Source of the DNA: an uncultured Porphyromonadaceae bacterium
GTDB lineage: Bacteria > Bacteroidota > Bacteroidia > Bacteroidales > Barnesiellaceae_A
Assembly (NCBI GenBank): GCA_900538705.1
Contig: UPZG01000003.1
Span: 62,001 to 126,000, forward strand
DNA length: 64,000 nucleotides
Reading direction: 5' to 3'
Shown: positions 15,262 to 23,483 of the stretch, piece by piece
Layout: every line of letters starts with the position of its first letter
Position numbering within the stretch: position 1 is the stretch's first letter
Made by a program: the position numbers and the translations under genes
Notes under the pieces: generated by a model
Database searches by the model: none
What the model saw: only the letters and a program-made list of their open reading frames with translations
What the model was told of the DNA's origin: nothing

Positions 15262-18200
15262 ATGAAATATCCATTTGTACATTTGCATGTACACTCGCAA
15301 TACTCTATTCTCGATGGACAGGCTTCGATACAGGCATTGGTCGACAAAGCTATAGCTGATGGTCAGCGTGGTATGGCTCTGACCGACCATGGTAATATGT
15401 TTGGCATCAAGGAGTTTTACAACTATGTAAAGAAGAAGAACGGAAAGGTAAAAGAGCATATCGGAGAGCTGAAAAAGAAAATTGCTGCTATAGAGGCCGA
15501 AATAAAGGCTGCCGAGGAGGCAAAGAGTAAAGCGGAGGAAGACACTTCCGACTCTTCTACTGAAAAAGTTACCGGTGAGACAGCTGCAACTCCTTTTGAT
15601 AAGGAGGCCAAAGAGGCCGAGATGGCTCAACTTGCCGACGAGATAGCAGCGCTGGAACAGAAAATCTTTAAGCCTATACTTGGATGCGAGATGTATGTCG
15701 CTCGGCGTTCCATGGATATGCGGGGTGATAAGACTGATGCCGGCGGATGGCACTTGATAGTATTGGCAAAGAATCAGAAGGGGTACCATAACTTGGTGAA
15801 GTTAGTCTCTAATGCATGGACGCGAGGTTATTATTACCATCCACGCACGGATAAGGCAGAGCTTGAGAAATATCACGAGGGTCTTATTATTTGTTCGGCC
15901 TGTTTGGGCGGCGAGATACCTCAGAAATTAATGAAAGAGAGTGTCGAGGCAGCCGAGGAGGCTGTAAAATGGTTTAAAGGAATATGGGGCGACGACTATT
16001 ATCTCGAGTTGCAGCGTCACAAAGCAACTGTTGCACGGGCTGCACACGATACTTATGAGAAACAGGTGGCTGTAAATAAATATCTCATAGAGATAGCCCA
16101 GCGTCAGGGTGTGAAACTTGTATGTACCAATGATGTACATTTTGTTGATGAAGAAAATGCCGAGGCTCACGACCGACTTATTTGTCTTAATACAGGTAAA
16201 GACCTTGATGACCCTAATAGGCTGCTTTATACCAAACAGGAGTGGTTTAAGACTTGCGACGAGATGAGCGAAGTCTTTGGTGATATTCCTGAGGCAATGA
16301 CCAATACGCTCGAAGTTCTTGATAAGGTAGAGACCTATTCGATAGATCATGCACCCATCATGCCTACTTTCAAGATACCTGAGGAGTTTGGTACAGAAGA
16401 AGAGTATCGTCGTCGTTTTACAGAGGAAGACCTTTTTAACGAATTTACGCGTGACGAGCACGGCAACGTGACTATGAGCGATGAAAAAGCCCGCAAAAAG
16501 ATAGAGAATATGGGTGGTTACGACAAGTTGTATCGTATTAAGCTCGAGGCCGACTATCTGCGTAAGTTGGCTTTTGAAGGAGCAGCTCGTCGCTACGGAG
16601 ACCCACTCTCGGACGAACTGATGGAACGGATAAACTTTGAGTTGCACATTATGAAGACAATGGGTTTTCCCGGATACTTCCTTATTGTGCAAGATTTCAT
16701 ATCGGCTGCCCGTAAAATGGGCGTCTCGGTAGGTCCCGGCCGTGGTTCTGCCGCAGGTTCGTGCGTAGCTTATTGTCTTGGTATCACGCAAATTGACCCT
16801 ATCAAATATGATCTCCTGTTTGAGCGTTTCCTAAACCCCGACCGTATATCGTTGCCTGATATAGATATAGACTTCGATGATGATGGTCGCGGTCAAGTCT
16901 TGAAGTGGGTGACCGATAAATATGGCTATGAGAAAGTTGCTCATATTATTACATATGGTACGATGGCTACGAAACTCTCTATCAAGGATGTGGCGAGAGT
17001 TGAGGGGCTTTCTATCTCAGAGTCAGACCGTTTGACTAAACTGATACCCGACCGCTTGCCCGAGGTTGACGGGAAATCTCCGAAAGTAAATCTGAAAAAC
17101 TGTATTGCCGCTGTGCCAGAGCTGCGTGCTGCGTGCGAGAGTAGCGACTCAAAGATTGCCGAGACAATGCGCTATGCACAGATGCTCGAAGGCAATGTGC
17201 GTAATACCGGGGTACACGCCTGCGGTGTGATAATAGGTCGTGACGATATTACCGACTGGGTACCTGTGAGTACGGCCGACGACAAGACAACGGGTGAGAA
17301 GATGCTTGTTACACAGTACGAGGGCAGTGTGATAGAAGAGACCGGAATGATAAAGATGGACTTTTTGGGCCTGAAAACGCTCTCTATCATTAAAGAGGCT
17401 GTGGAGAACATACGTTTACGCTCTGGTAAAACAATTGATATAGACAAGATATCTATTGACGACCCTGCTACCTATAAACTCTATTGTGAGGGGCGTACGA
17501 CGGGAACTTTTCAGTTTGAATCTCCCGGTATGCAAAAGTACTTGAGGGAGTTGCAGCCTTCAACTTTTGAAGACCTCATAGCCATGAATGCGCTCTATCG
17601 TCCAGGACCTATGGAGTATATTCCGCAATTTATTGCACGTAAGCATGGGCAAGAGCCTATCACGTACGATATTCCGGTCATGGAGAAGTACCTGAAAGAT
17701 ACCTATGGTATTACCGTATACCAGGAGCAGGTGATGTTACTATCGCGTCTGTTGGCCAACTTTACAAGGGGTGAGTCGGACGCATTGCGCAAGGCTATGG
17801 GTAAGAAACTCAAAGATAAGCTGGATGCGCTGAAGCCTAAATTCATATCGGGAGGAAAAGCCAATGGGCATGATGAGAAAGTGTTGGAAAAGATTTGGAG
17901 TGACTGGGAGAAATTTGCATCCTATGCATTCAATAAAAGTCATGCCACGTGTTACTCATGGGTAGCTTTCCAAACGGCCTATCTTAAAGCTAATTATCCC
18001 TCGGAATATATGGCTGCGGTATTGAGTCGTAACCTCTCGGACATAAGCGATATAACAAAGTTCATGAACGAGTGTAAGTCGATGAAAATACAAGTGTTGG
18101 GCCCTGATATTAACGAGAGCCAGTTTAAGTTTTCGGTAAACCGTCGTGGTGATATTCGCTTTGGTCTGGGTGCCATCAAAGGGGTAGGCGAGGCTGCCGT

Positions 18201-19182
18201 ACAATCAATCATTGCAGAGCGTGAGAAAGGCGGTAATTACCAGTCGATATTCGATTTTATAGAGCGTATCAACCTCTCGGCATGTAACAAGAAAACCATA
18301 GAGTCGTTGGCTCTTGCCGGGGCATTTGATAGCTTCAAGGAAGTGAAACGCGAGAATTTCCTGCCTGCAGCTGAGGGTGAGATAGGATTTGTAGATACGC
18401 TTGTAAAGTATGGCCAGCGTGTGCAAGCCGACCGTTCGGCACAAGTTACTTCGTTGTGGGGAGAGGCAGTGATGGCCTCTACTACGAGCCGTCCGGAGAT
18501 TCCCCAAGTACAAGAGTTGCCTCAGGTAATGCGTCTTGAGCGCGAGCGCGAGTTGGTTGGACTTTACCTCTCGGCTCATCCCCTCGACCATTATAAGATT
18601 GAGTTGGAGTATGGTTGTAATACGCGCATGTCTGATATGAAGAATAAAGAAGATTTGCTCGGCAAAGACCTTACCTTTGGCGGTATTATTGTGGGCTATC
18701 GCGAAAAAGTAGGTAAAACCGGTAATCCGTATGCCTTTTTAAAGATAGAAGATTATACGGGAGCCGACGAGATACCGCTTTTCGGTAAAGACTATGTAAA
18801 CTATTCGAAATACGGAAAAACAGGTACCAATACTTTTGTATATATACATGCTCGCTATGAGCGTAGTCGCTACAATGACAAGATAAATCTGTCGATAAGC
18901 TCTATCGAATTGCTAGCCGATGTACAGGGAAAACTTTTCGACCGGTTGGCTGTGAAGCTCCCGTTGGGCGCATTGACCGAGGCTTTTATCGGGGCTTTAT
19001 CTGACCAGCTGCATGAGACTACTCATAATAGTGTGACGCTTTCACTGAAAATATATGATGCCAAGATAGACCGTTGGGCTATGTTGCGTACCCGTCGTCG
19101 TTACCGTTTGACACCTGAGTTACTCGATTTCTTGCAGTCGTGGGATGAGGCTAACGAGCCTATCTCTTTTGAACTGAATTGA
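15262..19182 (+). CDS. dnaE: DNA polymerase III alpha subunit
   Basis: Catalytic subunit of the replicative polymerase; 1306 aa. It starts in the PHP domain (FVHLHVHSQYSILDG, then ALTDHGNMFG). The palm motifs are GPGRGSAAGSCVAYCLG and the acidic PDIDIDFDDDGR near residues 532-543. Fingers (PGPMEYIPQF, FNKSHATCYSWVAFQTAY), helix-hairpin-helix (GLGAIKGVGEAAV) and an OB-fold (LTFGGIIVGYREKVGKTGNPYAF) follow. Residues ~57-136 are a Lys/Glu/Ala-rich coiled-coil insertion inside the PHP domain that E. coli DnaE lacks; I believe shorter insertions at this place occur in other Bacteroidetes. The gene is followed after 31 nt by an AT-rich peptidase gene of different codon use. Confidence 0.97.
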   Translation: MKYPFVHLHVHSQYSILDGQASIQALVDKAIADGQRGMALTDHGNMFGIKEFYNYVKKKNGKVKEHIGELKKKIAAIEAEIKAAEEAKSKAEEDTSDSSTEKVTGETAATPFDKEAKEAEMAQLADEIAALEQKIFKPILGCEMYVARRSMDMRGDKTDAGGWHLIVLAKNQKGYHNLVKLVSNAWTRGYYYHPRTDKAELEKYHEGLIICSACLGGEIPQKLMKESVEAAEEAVKWFKGIWGDDYYLELQRHKATVARAAHDTYEKQVAVNKYLIEIAQRQGVKLVCTNDVHFVDEENAEAHDRLICLNTGKDLDDPNRLLYTKQEWFKTCDEMSEVFGDIPEAMTNTLEVLDKVETYSIDHAPIMPTFKIPEEFGTEEEYRRRFTEEDLFNEFTRDEHGNVTMSDEKARKKIENMGGYDKLYRIKLEADYLRKLAFEGAARRYGDPLSDELMERINFELHIMKTMGFPGYFLIVQDFISAARKMGVSVGPGRGSAAGSCVAYCLGITQIDPIKYDLLFERFLNPDRISLPDIDIDFDDDGRGQVLKWVTDKYGYEKVAHIITYGTMATKLSIKDVARVEGLSISESDRLTKLIPDRLPEVDGKSPKVNLKNCIAAVPELRAACESSDSKIAETMRYAQMLEGNVRNTGVHACGVIIGRDDITDWVPVSTADDKTTGEKMLVTQYEGSVIEETGMIKMDFLGLKTLSIIKEAVENIRLRSGKTIDIDKISIDDPATYKLYCEGRTTGTFQFESPGMQKYLRELQPSTFEDLIAMNALYRPGPMEYIPQFIARKHGQEPITYDIPVMEKYLKDTYGITVYQEQVMLLSRLLANFTRGESDALRKAMGKKLKDKLDALKPKFISGGKANGHDEKVLEKIWSDWEKFASYAFNKSHATCYSWVAFQTAYLKANYPSEYMAAVLSRNLSDISDITKFMNECKSMKIQVLGPDINESQFKFSVNRRGDIRFGLGAIKGVGEAAVQSIIAEREKGGNYQSIFDFIERINLSACNKKTIESLALAGAFDSFKEVKRENFLPAAEGEIGFVDTLVKYGQRVQADRSAQVTSLWGEAVMASTTSRPEIPQVQELPQVMRLERERELVGLYLSAHPLDHYKIELEYGCNTRMSDMKNKEDLLGKDLTFGGIIVGYREKVGKTGNPYAFLKIEDYTGADEIPLFGKDYVNYSKYGKTGTNTFVYIHARYERSRYNDKINLSISSIELLADVQGKLFDRLAVKLPLGALTEAFIGALSDQLHETTHNSVTLSLKIYDAKIDRWAMLRTRRRYRLTPELLDFLQSWDEANEPISFELN

Positions 19183-19213
19183 GAGGGAGAATGATGTATT
19201 AATTTATTGAAAT

Positions 19214-19876
19214 ATGATTAAGATTTTAGATTGTTTGGATATTGCTTTTGATAAAAAAAGCAATACTTATGAAGTGGGTATAATGAACCATAAAGTGCAG
19301 CACATTCATTTAAGGCAAGGTGATATGGATGGTGCGTGTGCTGTCTATTCATTAATGATGTATTTTATAATACTAAAAGTATTAAGAAGAGAGAATGTTA
19401 TAAATTTAGGAAACACTTTTGATAGTGATAAAAGATGTTCAAAAGGTAGATTGTATAAAGAGTTTTTTGAGATAGAAGGGTTATGTCGTAGTGGTTTTTC
19501 TTTTGATCAGATAGAAGAGAAATTAAATCATTCATTTAGAAAAAAGGTCTCGATAGAGAGTTACATGTTTGATGCGAAGGTTGTAAAAGATAATATTGAT
19601 AATGGGTTCCCAGTAATGTTAGGAATTTCTTGGGGAAAAGAAGGGCATGCTGTGTTGGTAATAGGTTATGAAGAATCTGAAAAAACAGAATTAACAAAAT
19701 TATTTTGCTTAGATCCCGGTTATGGCATAGATAATTGTTCTTATTGGAACATGGTTATTAGATTAAATGATGCTCCCCTGCGAAAATATTCTCATACATG
19801 TATTCCATGTGGGGGCAATTATTCGCATATATTATTAGAAGATATGTTGTTAGTAAGAAAAAAGGAGTTGGGTTAA
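19214..19876 (+). CDS. Papain-like/C39-like cysteine peptidase, AT-rich and probably acquired
   Basis: A 220-aa protein without signal peptide or membrane span. Its layout is that of a papain-fold peptidase. An oxyanion Gln precedes the nucleophile (Q35-G-D-M-D-G-A-C42), followed by a hydrophobic helix. His145 lies in EGHAVLVIGYE and Asp167 in CLDPGYG. This Q/C/H/D order matches C39 and related bacterial cysteine peptidases. No ABC exporter, bacteriocin precursor or immunity gene is adjacent. Base composition is far more AT-rich than the neighbours, and arginine is mostly AGA/AGG while the flanking genes use CGT/CGC. Both point to horizontal acquisition. A MITE-like element lies 63 nt downstream. 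Whether it is a maturation peptidase, an effector or a defence component cannot be told from sequence. Confidence 0.7.
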   Translation: MIKILDCLDIAFDKKSNTYEVGIMNHKVQHIHLRQGDMDGACAVYSLMMYFIILKVLRRENVINLGNTFDSDKRCSKGRLYKEFFEIEGLCRSGFSFDQIEEKLNHSFRKKVSIESYMFDAKVVKDNIDNGFPVMLGISWGKEGHAVLVIGYEESEKTELTKLFCLDPGYGIDNCSYWNMVIRLNDAPLRKYSHTCIPCGGNYSHILLEDMLLVRKKELG

Positions 19877-19939
19877 TAAAAGAATAATTATTTTTGATTG
19901 ACTCGTATAGAAGAAACTAATTGTATCTTGAAATAAGAT

Positions 19940-20117
19940 AGGCTGTCTCAAAATAGAATTGCAAAAATAAAAATCTAATAATTGGAACATAGAAATAAAA
20001 AATCTCCTACTTTTAGTCCTGTAATTGAATAAAACAAAGACTAAAGTAGGAGATTTTTATGTTATAACTTATAGATTGTAAGTAAGCTTATCTCTTTTTT
20101 TTATTTTGAGACGCCCT
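19940..20117. mobile_element. 178-bp MITE-like element or insertion-sequence remnant
   Basis: The ends form an 18-bp imperfect inverted repeat, 15 of 18 matching (AGGCTGTCTCAAAATAGA at the left; AGGGCGTCTCAAAATAAA as the complement of the right). The shared core GTCTCAAAATA resembles transposase-recognised ends seen in Bacteroidetes insertion sequences. The interior has no ORF but carries a long hairpin: 19997-20018 pairs with 20039-20058 (about 20 bp with one bulge, 20-nt loop). No target-site duplication is visible. The hairpin may act as a terminator on either strand. Confidence 0.55.
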
Positions 20118-20141
20118 TTGTGTTATAAGAACTCTTTTATG

Positions 20142-21113
20142 TTATGCAATATAGCTTTCGAGTAAGAGGGCATTGTCGTGTGGTGTGAGGGTAACCTCGG
20201 TTGTTTCTGCCGGAATGAGACACGTCTCGCCACGGTGCAGTTCGATAGAGTTGCCATTGCTATCGGTTAGGGTGGCAGCACCATCCATGCAGATATATAC
20301 CGAGAAGGAGTCGTGTGCTGCTACCGGGCACGTCATCGGTTTGTCAATATGTAGTACCGAAGTGGTAAAGTAGGGACACGATACTAATGGTACAATTTGG
20401 TTAATGGCAGGAGTGTATGAGGTCTTCAAGTCATCGTACATCTTGTAATCGATGGCGTCTTTGGCAAGCTCTGTATGCAATTGACGTGGTTTTCCGTCGG
20501 CACCCTTGCGGTTGTAGTCGTATATGCGATAGGTTATATCTGAGGTTTGTTGTATCTCGGCAATGAAGATTCCCTTACCTATGGCATGTATGCGCCCAGC
20601 AGGGAGGAAGAATACATCGCCCTTTTTTACTGGATGGAAGGCAAGTACGTCGGTGATGGTATCGTCGGCTACACGGCGTACATACTCATCGGGTGTAATC
20701 TGGCGAGAGAATCCCGAGTAAAGTCCGGCTCCCGGTTCGGCATCTATGACATACCACATCTCCGTTTTTCCACGGGAGTTATGGCGTTTTTGAGCCAATG
20801 TATCATTGGGGTGTACTTGTATGGAGAGGTTGTCGCGTGCATCGATAAACTTGATAAGCAGAGGAAAAGTTGTCCCGAAGTTTTGCTCAACATGCTTGCC
20901 GAGGAGTTTCGCGCCATCGCGACGTATGAGGTCGTCGAGCGATATGCCTGCGTCGGCTCCATTTTTTACCACAGAGACGTTCCCTTTTACGTCTGAAATT
21001 TCCCAACTTTCGCCCACTGATTCTTGTGTGAGTTTAATGCCTTTAAAACGGCCTATTTTGTCGCCGCCCCATATAACGGATTTGAAAAGGTCGTTAAATG
21101 TAAGAGGATACAT
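20142..21113 (-). CDS. manA: Mannose-6-phosphate isomerase, class I
   Basis: Zinc-dependent cupin enzyme that interconverts mannose-6-phosphate and fructose-6-phosphate; 323 aa, the short Bacteroidetes/Firmicutes form. Metal ligands are visible as Q99 and H101 (SIQVHPND), E118 (KTEMWYV) and H176 (PAGRIHAIG). The N-terminal motif FKSVIWGGDKIG and the segment EIQQTSDITYRIYDY are characteristic. The gene supplies precursors for GDP-mannose/GDP-fucose or feeds mannose into glycolysis. It is monocistronic, with a consensus promoter 45-75 nt upstream, and its 3' end lies 24 nt from the MITE-like element. Confidence 0.95.
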   Translation of the reverse strand: MYPLTFNDLFKSVIWGGDKIGRFKGIKLTQESVGESWEISDVKGNVSVVKNGADAGISLDDLIRRDGAKLLGKHVEQNFGTTFPLLIKFIDARDNLSIQVHPNDTLAQKRHNSRGKTEMWYVIDAEPGAGLYSGFSRQITPDEYVRRVADDTITDVLAFHPVKKGDVFFLPAGRIHAIGKGIFIAEIQQTSDITYRIYDYNRKGADGKPRQLHTELAKDAIDYKMYDDLKTSYTPAINQIVPLVSCPYFTTSVLHIDKPMTCPVAAHDSFSVYICMDGAATLTDSNGNSIELHRGETCLIPAETTEVTLTPHDNALLLESYIA

Positions 21114-21157
21114 GATAAATAACTTTTATAACTAAGACTATAACAAATTTGTATGGG

Positions 21158-21189
21158 CAAAGGTAGTGCAAGAGACAGAGAATGACAAA
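21158..21189 (-). promoter_or_regulatory. Predicted manA promoter
   Basis: On the minus strand TTTG (21189-21186), a 20-nt spacer and TACCTTTG (21165-21158) form a full Bacteroidetes consensus promoter with a ~40-nt leader to manA. Confidence 0.75.
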
Positions 21190-21386
21190 TAAAATGGAGT
21201 CTGTTTCTCGGTAACAATCGATAGAAAATGTGACGATGATATGATGCGCCGTTAGTTCGTTTTGAAGAATGCATGGGCCTTTGATAGGTAGGTATCTTGT
21301 TTTTATGTGCAAGCATGGCTGTTGGTAACAGATTTTGTGTCTTTCGATAAGACAGAATGCGGCTCGGCATAAAAAATAAAGCGAGC

Positions 21387-21420
21387 TTGTTTTTTCTACA
21401 CTCGTCTTTTACTATCTTTG
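21387..21420 (+). promoter_or_regulatory. Predicted promoter of the sigma-like gene
   Basis: A TATCTTTG -7 box at 21413-21420 lies 23 nt after a TTG at 21387-21389. It falls inside the longest frame, so translation should start at ATG 21444, not 21357. Confidence 0.6.
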
Positions 21421-21443
21421 TTTGTGAATGTAACTTTTTGAGT

Positions 21444-22061
21444 ATGCTCGAGATAGCAAAATATGACGAGATGGATAATGTGGCGTTGGTAGAACGGCTG
21501 TGCCATGCTGCCGATGATGGAGCCATGTACTATCTTATTTTTGTGCGTATGCATGATACCCTACGTAAAGAGATGGGGCGATATGATATGGTTGATGAGG
21601 ATGTTTGTTATGACACATTGATGGACTTTTTCTTCTATTTGCGAGATGGAGAACATCGTGATAATCCTATGCCGTATGCCTCTTTGATGTTGATACGCGA
21701 TGCGTCGAGACTCGATGGGTGGATGTGGCGTTGTTTCAGATATTTTCTTGCCGGACGTTACAAGAAAGCAAAGCAGACAGAGAAGGCCGTTATGGATAGA
21801 AGCGATATAGATGAAGAGGAGACGTTTTTTTCGCCTGGTGAGATAGATGTGGCAATACGTTTACTGGAGTTGGTAAATCGCTCTTTCTCGGCTCCCGAAC
21901 GATATATTTTCTTCTCAGACCTGTATGCAATGAAAAACGGAAGCAAGCGAGATACCTATGAGCTGGCTGTAACGCTGGGCTGTACGCAAGGAAATTTGCG
22001 AGTGATGCGCCATAGGCTGAAAAACAAGATACGAAGATTGTTGGATAGTAGTAATAAATGA
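21444..22061 (+). CDS. Sigma-70-like regulator, divergent
   Basis: A 205-aa protein starting MLEIAKYDEMDN. The C-terminal ~70 residues look like sigma region 4: a helical lead FSAPERYIFFSDLYAMKNGS, then a helix-turn-helix DTYELAVTLGCTQGNLRVMRHRLKNKIRRLL. The N-terminal part (LVERLCHAADDGAMYYLIFVRMHDTLRKEM) resembles region 2, but the hallmark D-A-E-D segment is replaced by VDEDVCYDTLMDF. The whole is more divergent than the ECF factor at 10036. It is followed 4 nt later by an unrecognised acidic protein and then a VWA-domain protein. The assignment as a sigma-like DNA-binding regulator is moderately secure; the targets are unknown. Confidence 0.65.
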   Translation: MLEIAKYDEMDNVALVERLCHAADDGAMYYLIFVRMHDTLRKEMGRYDMVDEDVCYDTLMDFFFYLRDGEHRDNPMPYASLMLIRDASRLDGWMWRCFRYFLAGRYKKAKQTEKAVMDRSDIDEEETFFSPGEIDVAIRLLELVNRSFSAPERYIFFSDLYAMKNGSKRDTYELAVTLGCTQGNLRVMRHRLKNKIRRLLDSSNK

Positions 22062-22065
22062 GGTT

Positions 22066-22512
22066 ATGAAAGTCGATAATGATTTGTTGTATAGATATGT
22101 CTATCTGCAATGTAGCCCCGAGGAGGTAGAGTCGGTACACACTTTGTTAAAAACCGATTTTTCACGTTGTTTCGAAGTGATAAAGATGATGCGTGAACGG
22201 GCAGCCGAAGAGTTGCCGCTGGCAGCAGCTCCCTCGAGCATGCCGTCGTCGTTTTATTCGTCGTATGACGAGGTTGATGAGGAGGCCGCTTGGAAGCCTC
22301 GGAAGCAATGTTATGCTCCGGCACGTGAGACTTTCTTTTCTCGTATGTGTAAAAAGGTGATGGATTTTATCAATGAAGGCGAAGAACCTGAGGAGGATGA
22401 GATTCTTTATAATAGACCTTCTCCATCGATGAGCTATTATAATAAACAGTCAATAGCGTCGTCAAATGAATTCTTGATGCTTTTAGACCGTTATCTTGCT
22501 GAGTCAGATTAA
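22066..22512 (+). CDS. Hypothetical acidic protein between sigma-like and VWA genes
   Basis: A 148-aa protein, not recognised. The first ~45 residues are helical and helix-turn-like (DNDLLYRYVYLQCSPEEVESVHTLL, then a FEVIKMMRERAAEEL helix). The middle is low-complexity and Ser/Pro/Ala/acidic, and the end is a short amphipathic helix (NEFLMLLDRYLAESD). No membrane span or signal peptide is present, so a classic anti-sigma membrane layout is excluded. A soluble sigma partner remains possible. The start is 4 nt after the sigma-like gene, so the two are cotranscribed. Confidence 0.6.
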   Translation: MKVDNDLLYRYVYLQCSPEEVESVHTLLKTDFSRCFEVIKMMRERAAEELPLAAAPSSMPSSFYSSYDEVDEEAAWKPRKQCYAPARETFFSRMCKKVMDFINEGEEPEEDEILYNRPSPSMSYYNKQSIASSNEFLMLLDRYLAESD

Positions 22513-22530
22513 AAAAAAGACGATGTTTTT

Positions 22531-22556
22531 TGTAACGTTACCGATTCTTTTCCCAC
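22531..22556 (+). promoter_or_regulatory. ECF-like element upstream of the VWA gene
   Basis: TGTAAC at 22531-22536 is followed after 16 nt by CCACTTAT. This shares the -35 and spacing, but only part of the -10, of the element at 9516 (CGTCTTAC). The -35 sits in a 10-bp palindrome GTAACGTTAC (22532-22541). It suggests, weakly, ECF or operator control of the VWA gene. Confidence 0.3.
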
Positions 22557-22590
22557 TTATTGGTGTAAACCTTAAAAATAGGAGAAGAAT

Positions 22591-23247
22591 ATGGAAATTC
22601 AGAAAGAAAAAGAAGAGAGCCACATTGCAGAGCAACGAGTCTTTAACTTGATTATTTTAGATGAAAGTGGCTCTATGGAGCTGATAAAAAGGGAGGCGGT
22701 AAGTGGCTTTAATGAAACTGTACAAACGATAAAGGCAGCTCAGAAGAAATTCTCATCTCAGCGGCATTTTGTGTCGTTGGTAACTTTCAATGGAGATAAA
22801 ATCTCTACTGTTTACGATGTTCGGCCTGTAGAAGAGATACCCGAACTGAAAGAAAGCGACTTCTGTCCTAATTGCACTACCCCGTTGTATGACGCTATGG
22901 GTATGTCGCTTTTGTCTTTGGAGCAAAAAACAAGAAGTGGCGATGTCGTTTTGGTAACGATAATAACTGATGGAGAGGAGAATGCTTCATGCGAGTTTCA
23001 CGGGGCAGGCATAAAAGAATTGGTAGAAAGACTGCGTAGCAAGCATTGGGTGTTTACGTATATAGGTACCAATCAGGACGTGGCACGTATTGCAAAGAAT
23101 CTGTCTATTAATAATTCGATAAGTTTTTCTTATTCACAAGAGGGAACGAAAGCGATGTTTGCCCGTGAAAAAGCTTGTAGAATGAATTTCTTTGCTCGTT
23201 TAGTCGACAGTGAGATTCCTGACGACAATGATTATTTTAAAAGTTAG
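22591..23247 (+). CDS. Cytosolic von Willebrand factor A (VWA) domain protein
   Basis: A 218-aa single-domain VWA protein. The metal-ion-dependent adhesion site is complete: D24-E-S26-G-S28 (LDESGSM), Thr96/Thr97 in NCTTPLYDA and Asp127 in ITDGEEN. Two Cys (C92, C95) flank the MIDAS Thr. There is no signal peptide or membrane segment, so it is cytosolic, unlike the BatA/BatB membrane VWA proteins of Bacteroidetes. A 78-nt gap with an ECF-like element separates it from the upstream hypothetical gene. VWA proteins with an intact MIDAS bind partner proteins, often AAA+ ATPases; no MoxR gene is adjacent here. Function unknown. Confidence 0.8.
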   Translation: MEIQKEKEESHIAEQRVFNLIILDESGSMELIKREAVSGFNETVQTIKAAQKKFSSQRHFVSLVTFNGDKISTVYDVRPVEEIPELKESDFCPNCTTPLYDAMGMSLLSLEQKTRSGDVVLVTIITDGEENASCEFHGAGIKELVERLRSKHWVFTYIGTNQDVARIAKNLSINNSISFSYSQEGTKAMFAREKACRMNFFARLVDSEIPDDNDYFKS

Positions 23248-23303
23248 GCTCTTTTTTATGACTATTGGGGAACAATAGCATTATATCATAATGTGGCATA
23301 TGT

Positions 23304-23346
23304 AGGTTGCAACGAATTGGGAAATTCTGTTGCAACCTCTTTATTT
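23304..23346 (+). terminator. Terminator-like hairpin after the VWA gene
   Basis: AGGTTGCAAC at 23304-23313 pairs perfectly with GTTGCAACCT at 23329-23338 and is followed by CTTTATTT. A third copy of AAGGTTGCAA occurs near 23392-23401. Confidence 0.55.
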
Positions 23347-23446
23347 AAATACTATGAAGTATAACGCATGATGCTCTGTCGCAAAAGAAATAAGGTTGCA
23401 ATAGAAAAGAAATGGCCTCCCGATTATGTTTTTCTAATTTTATTTT

Positions 23447-23454
23447 TACCTTTG
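23447..23454 (+). promoter_or_regulatory. Predicted ald -7 box
   Basis: TACCTTTG matches TAnnTTTG, 30 nt before the ald ATG. Only a T-rich stretch is seen at the -33 position. Confidence 0.5.
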
Positions 23455-23483
23455 GGGGTGTTAAACCTTAAACTACTATTACT

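Noticed and set aside
15928..16791. 287-aa open frame opposite dnaE
   Set aside because: Antisense to the PHP and palm region of DnaE; no coding features of its own.
19940..20117. Complete insertion sequence
   Set aside because: Only 178 bp, with no transposase frame and no visible target duplication; at most a MITE or remnant.
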